Shown in pieces: positions 1-9,805 of a DNA stretch of 64,000 nt; the stretch's first letter is position 1, and each line of letters starts with the position of its first letter. The translations under genes were made by a program, and so were the position numbers. The notes beneath the pieces are model-generated. The model was given only the letters and a program-made list of their open reading frames with translations. It was not told the DNA's origin and did no database searches. The DNA lies in contig NC_133191.1 in assembly GCF_049306965.1 (NCBI RefSeq), positions 12,139,501 to 12,203,500 on the forward strand, given 5' to 3'. This DNA is from Danio rerio. Taxonomy: Eukaryota > Chordata > Actinopteri > Cypriniformes > Danionidae.

Positions 1-1122
1 AACAAATTTCATTTGGTATAATTTGTATCTTAATTTTAATGTATTTTTGTTCATCAGTTATCTACTAGATAAACAAGAATATTGAATAAAATCAGAGGTG
101 AAGTGCTATAAAACCAGTCCGCTATATGCTTCAGTGGTTTCCCAATCCCAAATCCCAAATTGCTTTGTTTAATAAAATAAAATCTAGCCTAAATAAAATT
201 AAAGTAAAATATTCACAGTTTTAGCTAAACTTATATCAAACATTTCATTTTTAATGACAAAATCATCCATTGCCGGTGAATTTTAGTTTAATCAAGTAAT
301 TTGAATAAGCAAGATAGGCTTTTACAGTGTATTAGCAGCACTAAACACGTTTCCAGATTACCTCGAAAAAACAAAGTCAGTCAGAGGCTGAGAGAACTTA
401 GAAACTAGTGAGAATGCATATTTGTGCCAGTCTGTGAAATAAAATAGCTTAAAACACTTTAATATTTTAGAGAAAGTAGTTAAAGTTTGAATAACCAATG
501 ATTGATCTTATCCACCCATAAGTAAATATGCAGTCTATTTTTTGATTAGTTGACCCATGAATTAACGGCAGCACCTGCAATATAACTGAGCAATGATGTG
601 CCCCTGTTGTCCTCTGTCACCCACATGATGGAACTCATCATGAAGATCGAGGAAAAAATGACAAACAATAATATGAATATGAATAATGAATAACAAAGCT
701 TTTTTTCATAAATGCAAAAATGTAAAATAATAATAATAATTTAAAAAATATTTGATTATAAAAAAATAATGAAAATAATGAAAAATACTTTTGTTCCACA
801 CAAAGACGACTCTTATCCCTTTGATTGGAATTGTTTCTATTGGGTTGCGCAGTTCAATTCACAAAGTATATTTTATACTTATAATAAAAAAGATTATACT
901 ATGCATACCTTTTTTAATCACATCCACAATGCATGCTAAAATAAAAAATAAAAAAACAGGTTTACAGATTGATGTTTTTCTGATCTATTAACTACAGTAC
1001 ATTCTATGTGAATTTATGTTTCTACTTTTTACTGCAAATCTGACATCCATAACCCTGTAATTTGCTTGTCAATTTTTGCATGTGATTTTGATGAGTTTGA
1101 TTTGATGGTCTGTCTTTTGCAG
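1..1122. other. AT-rich intron or intergenic sequence
   Basis: No coding exon, RNA gene or bounded repeat is visible here. If the exon starting at 1123 belongs to a multi-exon gene, this stretch is part of its last intron. A pyrimidine-rich tract ending TCTTTTGCAG just before 1123 is the 3' splice site. Confidence 0.5.
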
Positions 1123-1659
1123 TTTGACCAGTGGAGACCAGCTACGTTGTCTCAGGATAGCTTCAGACCTCATCAGCATCCCATCGGACAGCTTTTCAAC
1201 CAGGACCAGACCTTCACTCAGCATGCCGCACCTATACTCAAAGCCCCAACCTGGGAGGATCATCTTGTAAATCCACATTGCCAGCAGCAGTTCCGCAGCA
1301 GAGGGGAGAGTTGGACTAATGTGGATTTAGATCTGTCCAAAATCTCTCAGCAGTTTAGAGAAGACACAGATGTTAATATTGATTCATATCAATTTTATGA
1401 CAGCAGGAAACAAAGACCAGAAGAAGCTTCTTTTGGAGGATCCAGCTTCTGGTCCCATCAGTCACAAACTCAGGATGAAAGAAAAAAAACGGCTCCTTTC
1501 TCGTTCTCAGCATCTTATCTCACAGAGGGATTTCAGTATGAGCCTTTTTTTCGCTGTCCACATCCATCTAACACCCAACGCAGGTCAGAATATCCTAATA
1601 TGACCTTTTGTCCCAGGTCACAGTCAAACACATTATTTTACCCTCACCTTTTCCTTTAG
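1123..1659 (+). CDS. Terminal coding exon of an unrecognised gene
   Basis: An open frame of 178 codons starts right after a good 3' splice site (TCTTTTGCAG) and ends at TAG. The translation starts FDQWRPATLSQDSF and ends NTLFYPHLFL. It is polar, rich in Gln, Ser, Pro and aromatic residues, with no transmembrane segment, zinc finger or other domain I know; it looks like a disordered C-terminal tail. Codon use and complexity differ from the surrounding AT-rich DNA, and a polyadenylation signal follows at 2351. The upstream ATG at 1066 in the same frame lies in the presumed intron, so a start there is less likely. The 5' exons are outside the window. In mammals CNFN sits near PRR19, TMEM145 and MEGF8, so one of those neighbours is possible, but I cannot match the sequence to any of them. 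Confidence 0.55.
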   Translation, partial: FDQWRPATLSQDSFRPHQHPIGQLFNQDQTFTQHAAPILKAPTWEDHLVNPHCQQQFRSRGESWTNVDLDLSKISQQFREDTDVNIDSYQFYDSRKQRPEEASFGGSSFWSHQSQTQDERKKTAPFSFSASYLTEGFQYEPFFRCPHPSNTQRRSEYPNMTFCPRSQSNTLFYPHLFL

Positions 1660-2375
1660 AGAAGAGTATTGCCCAGAGTGAATCATCGCTGGTTCAGCTA
1701 AGCAATTATTTGCTTACTGTTTATGTGTGAATAATTTCTTCCCCTTCGCAATACCGATTTAACTTTTTTATTGTTTCAAAAAAACCATCACCTCAACATG
1801 TGATTTCAGTTTGGGAGTTCAGCGTGCTCACATTATGTATAGTCATGATTTCTTTAGTGTATACTACTTAAAAGGTAGTGAGAGTGATTAACTTCTTAAT
1901 ATCTAATCACTCTTTGTGCTGCACAGATATTGAAACCTAGTTTTTGTTGATTCTCCTGGTTATATGGGGTAAATGTGTTATCTTCAACAAATGATGCTGC
2001 TTGTATATTTATTTCTTTTAGGTATTAGTTTAGTCAGATTTCTTTAAAAAACATTTTAGACTGGACTTTTATTATTTCCACTCAAGTTCAGTATTCTATG
2101 AAAAAGGTCACATGATTTTGAGATATTCCTTTAATAAGGCAGTACAAAATTGAAATATTTACATAAAACCAATTTCACAGTTTACATTAGTAAAATTATT
2201 TGTAGTAAACTAAAATGTAAACATTAAACCGTGTAACACTCAAAAGTAAACAAACAGCTATTTTACATGTTGAATTTCTTATTTTTCAGTTTATGTAATT
2301 ATTTACTTTTTGCATTATACAGCTTTTTTACATTTTCACCACAAAAGCATAATAAACATTCAAAGTTTCAGAGTT
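1660..2375 (+). other. Probable 3' UTR of the upstream gene
   Basis: About 700 bp of AT-rich non-coding sequence follows the TAG. An AATAAA hexamer at 2351-2356 is the first canonical polyadenylation signal on this strand. Confidence 0.45.
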
Positions 2376-2539
2376 CCAGATTTTCCTCCTGTGTTTTTTT
2401 CTCAGATTATTATTTTGTTCATCTTTGTAAAAGACTTTAAAAAAAAAGAAAAACATGCACCACTTTTCTGAAATAGTTGTTCAAATAATCAGTAATCTGT
2501 ATGCTAAACATAAAACAAGCTACAAACATATTCATTATA

Positions 2540-2543
<4 letters not shown>

Positions 2544-2628
<85 letters not shown>
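2544..2628. repeat. (TA)n microsatellite
   Basis: About 85 bp of almost pure TA dinucleotide repeat. Confidence 0.95.
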
Positions 2629-2631
<3 letters not shown>

Positions 2632-2706
2632 TCATTTACAGGCTCTCAAATTCATTGAAGTCAGTTAATTAGGTTATATCTCACCGATTAAATTTGATAA
2701 TATACA

Positions 2707-3233
2707 CAGTTGTAAGTCAGAGTTATTAGCCCCCCCCCCCCCCCCCCCCCCCCCGAATTATTAGCCCCCGTTTAATTTTTTCCTCAATTTCTGTTTAAAG
2801 GAGAGAAGATTTTTTTCTACACATTTCTAAACATAATAGTTTTAATAACTCATTTCTAATATCTGATTTATTTTATCTTTGCCATGATGACAGTAAATAA
2901 TATTTTAGATAATTTTCAAGACACTTCTATACAGCTTAAAGTGACATTTAAAGGCTTAATTAGGTTAACTAAGCAGGTTAGGGTAATTAGGCAGGTTATT
3001 GTATAATGATGGTTTGTTCTGTAGACTCGAAAAAAATATATAGCTTAAAGGGGCTAATAATTTTGACTTTAAATTGCCTTTTTAAAAAATTTAAATTGCT
3101 TTTATTGTAGCCGAAATAAAACAAATAAGATTTTCTCCAGAAAAAAAATTAGACATACTGTGAAAATTTCCTTGCTCTGTTAAACATCATTTAGGAAATA
3201 TTTAAAAAAGAAAAAAAAAAAAAACTTCAACTG
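2707..3233. mobile_element. Tc1/mariner-type MITE, copy 1
   Basis: The ends are CAGTTGTAAGTC and ...CTTCAACTG, with TA beyond the right end. The interior carries the family's GGGGCTAATAATTTTGAC and TTCTCCAGAA blocks. Seven copies of this family lie in the window. This copy has a run of 25 C at 2730-2754 near its left end. Its right end lies 13 nt beyond the tlr21 stop codon, so the element forms most of the tlr21 3' flank. Confidence 0.85.
3101..3106 (-). promoter_or_regulatory. Candidate polyadenylation signal of tlr21
   Basis: AATAAA on the - strand, about 140 nt after the tlr21 stop and inside MITE copy 1. It is the first canonical hexamer downstream of the stop on that strand. Use of the site is inferred. 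Confidence 0.45.
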
Positions 3234-3246
3234 TATGTCAGTGTAA

Positions 3247-6231
3247 TTAGGGCATCAGGTAATATATTTCATCTTCTGTTGGTGTCTGATTTACAAAATA
3301 TTCTCTTTCTTCCTTGTCTGCACACACTTTCTCTTTTCTCCTCAGTTCATTGTCATCCATCTTCTGCTCATCTTGGCTTCCAGAGTTGCTGCTTCTTAGA
3401 GCTCTCTTTAACTGATTCCAGAACAGTTCTTTTGCACTGTTTGGATCAGAACAGTTTGACCCAGGCCACTGAAGATAGGTCTTTTTGAGCATGACTTTCC
3501 TCATGCGATGATAAGCGGACAGTTGACGTTCAGGGATAGGCTCCAGAAAGACAAGCAAAAGCACATCTTGCATTTCCTGGAAGAGGCGATAGCTAGCCAA
3601 TTGAATCTCTAGTGAGCACCATTCACTGCGAAGGAAGCTCTGACTGACCACACAGATTGTTTTACGGCTGCCATAGACGGCAGCTACAATGTTGTCGACA
3701 ATATCACGGCCTAGCTCAAAATCTCTGTGGTGGAGGCACAGGCGAAATGAAGAACCCTCAAGGTTCGGCAGTAACTGTTCCATTACCCAGTCTTCATCTG
3801 CTGAATTGTAAGAAACAAAGGCATCGTAATTGTATTTTTCCTCCTGGTCCCGTAAGCGACGCCACTGTTCTCCAAACCACGATCGAAACACATAGTAGCC
3901 ATACTTGAATTTCCAGTAAAGTTTGACATAGAGAAGTGGTATTAAGGTTAATAAAATTGTCAATGTGGAGGTTGAGGAAAAAAAGTAAAGCTCTATGTCC
4001 AAATAACACACTTTAGTGTCAAAGTTGTGAAAATATGAGCCTGGGTGGTCTGGGCATGTGATATTGAAAAGATGTGGAAATTGGAGCCTTTTATTCATTA
4101 TGGTCCAGTTCTGTAGATCACTGTTATGGCAGCCACAACTCAGAGGACAACTGCGCATGTCGATGTACGTTAGATTAGTCAGATTGTCCAGTAAACTAAT
4201 GTCCAAAGACATCATGGGATTGCGATTCAAATGTAGCGTCTTCAATCCTGTGAGATTTCCGAAAACATCTTTTGAAAACGATTTAATACCCATGTTCTCA
4301 AGAGATAACGTCCTTAGTTTTTGAAGGCTTTTGAAGATTCCAGATTGGAGCTGGGCAACCCCAGCACACGAGTTGTCCAGTGTTAGATAATCCAAGTTTT
4401 TCAGGTCGTCGAACGTTTCATCACCAAATCCAATAATATGATTGTTGGTGAGATACAGACTTTTCAGAGAAGTTAGACCACGGAAAAATGCACGAGGCAA
4501 CAAGTTAATGCCGTTAGGTTGCTGTCCATTAAGTTTCAGGTCGTAAAGTCTTGACATATTTTTAAACGGCGAGTGTGTATGTTCTGTAAAATACACAATC
4601 ATGTTACCCTGCAAATCCAGCACCTGCAGGGTGCCAGAGAGTTTCCCAAAGAGTACGACATCAATCATTTTAAGATGATTCCTGTCTAGATACAGATTGG
4701 TCAAGCTATAGAGCCCATCAAAAGCATGCGGTTTCAGCTGTGAGATCTTGTTCCCGCCTAAATCTAAAATATCCAGTTTAGACAGATTCTGAAAGGTGTA
4801 GTTGAAAATGACAGCTATTTCATTGTTGCGCAGGTTCAGAGTCTTCAGGTTTGTGAGATCTTCAAAGCTATCATTGTAGATATCACTCAAAAGGTTGTTG
4901 TCGAGACGAAGAGTCTTGAGATCTTTGAGCCCACTTAAGGCTTTATGGTCCATATAAGCAATTATGTTGATGTTCAGCTCCAGTATTTCTAATTTAGGTG
5001 TATTGCTGAAGGCATAACCACTGATCTGTAGAATACGGTTGTATCGATAGCTCAGGTTTGTCAGGCTATTATGTATTTCTGCTTTGTTGCAGGACGTTAG
5101 CTTGGTCAGATGATTATGCTCCATCTTGAGACTTTTCAGTTGAGTCTGATTGTGGAGAAACTGCAAGCAGCCAGCGCTTTTCAGCTCATTCCGCGAGAGG
5201 TCCATTTCCCGTGTGATACTGGGGCAATAACGAAATGTATTATTTTTTAGAGCTCCTATAGAATTGCTCTGGAGCAACATTTTAGGTATTTGTAAATGTT
5301 CATGGCTGTGATTTCGCATAAGGACACACAGTGAACTCAGTGCATGGGAGTTCTTCAGCTTCAGGCCAGAAAAGTCAATGTGCCACGGATGCACATTGGG
5401 ATAAGTAAGAAGTTTGAAAATGGAGATATTGGTAAAGCGCAACCGCAGGTACGTTATATTCTCCAGTTTCAGGCCAAGAAAAGATTTGGATGCCAGGTTT
5501 TTGTTGTCTGAGAGGTCCAGCTTTTTGACATTCATAAGGAAAGACTTGTCACATCCCAGTGTCTTTAGTTTGTTATCACCGAGGTAGAGCAAGGCAAGTG
5601 ACTCTGGCAGATGGGTGGAGTGTTGCAGGGTGGTCAGCTTGTTAAAAGAAAGATCCAGTTTTATCAAGCTAGTCAGGTTTGTTATGCTTTCAACCACAGA
5701 CGAAAAGTTATACAAGTGGTTTCTGCGTAAGTCAAGAATCTTGAGGTTTGTAAGACTAGAAAACAGATACTCATCAGGATTAGTCAGTTTATTGCTTCCC
5801 AGGAGCAGCTGTGTGAGGTTATGGAGGTCACTGAAGACATCCCGGTGGAGAAATGATATGTTGTTGCAGGACAAATTTAAAGTCTGAAGATGGTGTAGAT
5901 TATTAAAAGCATCCTTGTCGATGTTAGTAATATGGTTAGCGTCCAGTATCAGAGCAGTCAGATTGGGCAGATGATCGAAGCTTTGACTTTGCACATATTC
6001 AATGTTGCTGTGAGAGATTGTAAGATTTAATGCAGTGGGAAATACATCACTCACAATCGCAGTTATGTCTCGTTCATAACTTTTAACACATGTAAAGATT
6101 GTATGATTAGAATCTGGGATCTCTATGCAACTTCTGAAACTGTAGCTGCAGGCAAGTTTTATGAGACAGATGAATGTGGCCTTTAGCATCAGTTTGTGGC
6201 ATGCAGAGTGTGCCATGTTTTTCAGTTCCAC
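3247..6231 (-). CDS. tlr21: Toll-like receptor, best match TLR21
   Basis: A single-exon open frame of 994 codons. Order: hydrophobic signal region (residues ~10-30; Met6 is an alternative start), a long leucine-rich repeat array (~65-690, many LxxLxLxxN units), a C-terminal cysteine cap with CGCHNSDLQNW (~694-735), a transmembrane segment (~748-773), then a TIR domain (~800-945). TIR box 1 is YDAFVSYN, box 2 is CLHHRDFELGRDI and box 3 is ELFWNQL. The BB loop reads RDFELG, without the Pro of the RDxxPG form in many mammalian TLRs; fish TLR11/13/21/22-group receptors often look like this. The length and intronless coding region fit fish TLR21, an endosomal sensor of CpG-rich DNA that signals through MyD88. 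A close relative such as TLR22 or TLR13 is the main alternative. The receptor looks intact. Confidence 0.85.
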   Translation of the reverse strand: MELKNMAHSACHKLMLKATFICLIKLACSYSFRSCIEIPDSNHTIFTCVKSYERDITAIVSDVFPTALNLTISHSNIEYVQSQSFDHLPNLTALILDANHITNIDKDAFNNLHHLQTLNLSCNNISFLHRDVFSDLHNLTQLLLGSNKLTNPDEYLFSSLTNLKILDLRRNHLYNFSSVVESITNLTSLIKLDLSFNKLTTLQHSTHLPESLALLYLGDNKLKTLGCDKSFLMNVKKLDLSDNKNLASKSFLGLKLENITYLRLRFTNISIFKLLTYPNVHPWHIDFSGLKLKNSHALSSLCVLMRNHSHEHLQIPKMLLQSNSIGALKNNTFRYCPSITREMDLSRNELKSAGCLQFLHNQTQLKSLKMEHNHLTKLTSCNKAEIHNSLTNLSYRYNRILQISGYAFSNTPKLEILELNINIIAYMDHKALSGLKDLKTLRLDNNLLSDIYNDSFEDLTNLKTLNLRNNEIAVIFNYTFQNLSKLDILDLGGNKISQLKPHAFDGLYSLTNLYLDRNHLKMIDVVLFGKLSGTLQVLDLQGNMIVYFTEHTHSPFKNMSRLYDLKLNGQQPNGINLLPRAFFRGLTSLKSLYLTNNHIIGFGDETFDDLKNLDYLTLDNSCAGVAQLQSGIFKSLQKLRTLSLENMGIKSFSKDVFGNLTGLKTLHLNRNPMMSLDISLLDNLTNLTYIDMRSCPLSCGCHNSDLQNWTIMNKRLQFPHLFNITCPDHPGSYFHNFDTKVCYLDIELYFFSSTSTLTILLTLIPLLYVKLYWKFKYGYYVFRSWFGEQWRRLRDQEEKYNYDAFVSYNSADEDWVMEQLLPNLEGSSFRLCLHHRDFELGRDIVDNIVAAVYGSRKTICVVSQSFLRSEWCSLEIQLASYRLFQEMQDVLLLVFLEPIPERQLSAYHRMRKVMLKKTYLQWPGSNCSDPNSAKELFWNQLKRALRSSNSGSQDEQKMDDNELRRKEKVCADKEEREYFVNQTPTEDEIYYLMP

Positions 6232-6330
6232 TTTTAAATGTAATTCCTATAAACCGAGTCCAACATTACAAAGCCTTTTACTCTGTGAGAGCTTCGTCTA
6301 GTCCAGTATTGAGCGTTTAACAGCCAGCTG
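6232..6330 (-). other. tlr21: 5' UTR part of tlr21 exon 2
   Basis: On the - strand a 3' splice site (TTTTCTCTTTAG, ending at 6331) opens the coding exon about 100 nt before the ATG. It pairs with the donor at 7703. Confidence 0.6.
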
Positions 6331-6386
6331 CTAAAGAGAAAAAAAGATTGAGGTTATAATCAATTTAATCTGAAATATCAAATATA

Positions 6387-6915
6387 CAGTTGAAGTCAGA
6401 ATTATTAGCCCCTACTTTTTTTATATATATTTCCCAAATTATTATTAACAGAGCAAGTAAATTTTCACAGCATGTCTGATAGTATTTTTTCTTCTGGAGA
6501 AAGTCTTATTTGTTTTATTTCGGCTAGAATAAAAGCAGTTTTTAATTTTTTAAAAAAAAATTCAAGGACAAAATTGTTAGCCCCTTTAAGCAATTTATTT
6601 TTTCATTAGTCTACAGAACAAACCATCGCTATACAATAACTTGACTAATTACCCTAACCTGCCTAATAAACCTAATTAGCTTAGTTAAGCCTTTAAATGT
6701 CACTTTAAGATGTAAAGATGTGTCTTGGAAAATATCTAGTAAAATATTATTTACTGTCATCATGACAAAGGTAAAATAAATCAGTTATTAGAAATAAATT
6801 ATTAAAACTTTTATGTTTAGAAATGTGCTGAAAAAATCTCTCTGTTAGACAGAAATCGGGAAAAAAAACAGGCGAGCTAATAATTCAGGGGGGCTAATAA
6901 TTCTGACTTGAACTG
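6387..6915. mobile_element. Tc1/mariner-type MITE, copy 2
   Basis: CAGTTGAAGTCAGAATTATT at the left and the matching inverted end at the right, flanked by TA on both sides (6385-6386, 6916-6917). It lies in the 5' UTR intron of tlr21. Confidence 0.9.
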
Positions 6916-7703
6916 TACATTTCATTCTTTGGATGTAATAAATAAAAGCAAGAACAATCAATAGATGTTTTAAATATTTATTCCATGTATTACCAATTAA
7001 TAAAATGACAGAGGTTAGTGAAAGTGCAGTGAGTAATAAATGATTGAGTAATAATGAGTACATCCCTTTTACATTCATGCATTCTGTTATGAAAGCTACA
7101 ATAACCTGTTTGTGTATATATTTCAGATTAGTCAGTACCAAATCAAATTAATCTGGAATTAATCTTATAAGATCACTGTGGAAATATCGCACCCCAATAA
7201 GTTAAATGTTAATGGTAAAAAAAAAAGGAATATAGCTGTTTAAACAAACTGTTCATTTTTAAATGCACCAAAATTCTTTTTTAATAGTCTACATTCACAG
7301 AGAAATTGAAAAAATAATAATTTTCAATAAATTTTGGTGTACACATTTATATTGTGCACTTTATAATGCAGGCAGATTTTTGTTTTCTTCTCACACTTCT
7401 CTAATAACTCATATTAACTGACAGTTTCCCCATTCTTCAGTCAGCGACTTCTCTAAACAATTTTATTTAAAAAATAAAACTAGATTGTATCAAAGACATT
7501 CAAATGAAGTCAATACTTAAACATCTTACTTAAAGTTAACATGTACCTGTATGCAAACTTCTTTTGTTAATGAAACTGACTTTAAAGTACAATGAGAGGT
7601 GAGCAAAACAAACAGAGAAGGAATTCAAAGTAAAACAAGCTCTCATATCTTTGCTAAAAAAGCAAGCTCTGGATTTAAAAATGAATACGAGTTAGTACCT
7701 TAC

Positions 7704-7800
7704 CTTCATGAAATACTTTCCGATAGTTTTGTAGCTATCAGAAGCATTCTTTTCTTTTAAATAGGAGTTTCTCCTCCCAGGAATAGAAAGAGGAACCAGC
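7704..7800 (-). other. tlr21: Probable non-coding first exon of tlr21
   Basis: On the - strand the sequence reads CATGAAG then GTAAGGTAC, a strong donor at 7703/7704. The exon would precede the 1.4-kb intron ending at 6331. Its 5' end (transcription start) is not defined; 7800 is approximate. Confidence 0.5.
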
Positions 7801-8135
7801 AAAGTCAGATCAGACAATAAGCAGTTAGTCCTGTTTTGCCTAGTCTTGTTGTTTTTATTTGTCATGCAGAGAAATCTTTCTGTAAATACATATTTGTATA
7901 CTGATAATTATCAGAATTTTTTTTATAATAATATTGCCCTAAATTTAGGTAGACTGATTGATGTAAAAAGTTAATAAGGGTTTGGTTTGTTGTATAAAAT
8001 ATAATGCAAGGTTCAATGAAATCAAATCCAACACTTCATAGTTGAAGGGTCATTTAAAACTTTGAGACAGTTTGGGGAAAAAAAGCAAATCATATTAAAA
8101 AATTCATTTCCATCAATTTAGTTTTTTTTTAATCA

Positions 8136-8141
8136 TTTATT
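8136..8141 (-). promoter_or_regulatory. cnfn: cnfn polyadenylation signal
   Basis: AATAAA on the - strand only about 20 nt after the cnfn stop codon, implying a very short 3' UTR. Confidence 0.55.
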
Positions 8142-8161
8142 CCATTCCCTTCGTTTCCAAA

Positions 8162-9774
8162 TTAGCCTCTCGCCTTCTGTTCTCGGGCCAGCTGACAGAG
8201 TCCACAGAAAGAGCAGCAGGTCATGATCACCCAGTCATCACAGACAGATCCCTTAAAAAGAGATAAGATACTTACTTTAATGCTAGACTTCTATCAGCAG
8301 TGTTATGGAATGATGGATTTCAGCTTGGATTAAAATGATAGTTTTTTTTCTATTTCATCACCTACATTAATATGATATCGGTCACGGATGCTGGTCCTCA
8401 GTGCAACCATAGCTCCAGGTAGGAAGGGCAGACAGCAGCTGTCACCGTTATCCTGTGCCACCTTACAACCTAAGATGCAAGGAATAAATGCCCCACACAG
8501 ACCTGAGGAGAAAAGCAATATCAACTTTCACACCATTCTACAACATGAGCTTAAAATTAGGGTATTTCAGAGCTTTAATTTGTTATTTGTCCAGTAGATG
8601 TCAACAAAAAGTGGGTTTACATCAAAAATCTGATCATTTCAGAAATCTGTTGTGTGCAGAAAACCACATTTAAATGAAATTCCAATAGTGCTTTTGAATC
8701 AATACATTTTATTTACGAGGTACTATTAAGTTGGAACATCCTAGGCAAACTTGAATGGCAGTTTTCATTATCATAGCACAATATCAGCATCAGTAGCTCA
8801 AAATTGTTGGTGGGAAATCTGTCAGAAGATGTATGTATAGTATGTTTTCAGTGCTTGTTTTGATGATTTTGCCTTAACTGAGCAAGTTAATGACATGATT
8901 TCATGCTCATTCCGAAATATTACCAGCACCCCTGTCTAGCTTGATGCGTGTCCACAGTAAGGACTGCTGAGAGCTGGTAATCTTGACTGAATTCATAGAT
9001 AATTAATAAAAGGAAAACTTTTTCTACTTTTACTTTCATGAATACCTTGCATAAAATCAGGTATTGTTCTCATCCGATTTTGTTTAAGGCTCTTTTAACC
9101 TTTAACCAATAAAAGAAATCTTTGAAATATGTTAACGTGACATTACACATATCAGCTTATTAAGCGATTCTCTCGTGAACTTGTACTGTGTACAGTAAAA
9201 TGTGCTGAGAGAGTTTCTTTGGAAATGTAATCGCTTACGAGTACAAGTTTACGAGTTGCCCTATTTAAAATGTAATATGTAGCATAAGGATTTCAGTGAC
9301 GTAAATCAATACATTACTTTTTAAATTTCTAGCAAATGTTTTTAAGCTGCTGATTTGTGAAGCACAACCCTTACAGAATCAGACTTCAGTTCTACTTTTT
9401 ACTTTTGAGATCATTCTGAGAATAAATAGTTAATGTCATTACAAGAAATAGATTAGTTAGCTATGATAATACACTCAAAAAAAAAAACCTTTGCTGCTTG
9501 TTTCAACTACATATTGACAATGAGTAACACTACAATATTTAAGGAGCTTTTTTCAGGACAACTTAATTGGTTAATGTTCAATCCACTTAAATTTGTAAAA
9601 ATGATTGCATTAACATAATCATTTTATCAAATCAAATTTCTTAAGTTAACTTAACACTTAACAAATTTATGTGGATTGAACTTACAAAAAAATTAAGTTG
9701 TACCAATGAAATCTTAAGAATTGTGTTGTTTCAGCTTATTTTAATTAAGTAGTTTGAACAAGTTAAAAAAAAAA

Positions 9775-9805
<31 letters not shown>

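Noticed and set aside
2455-2658. Frame with a long Tyr-Ile repeat
   Set aside because: Translation of the (TA)n microsatellite.
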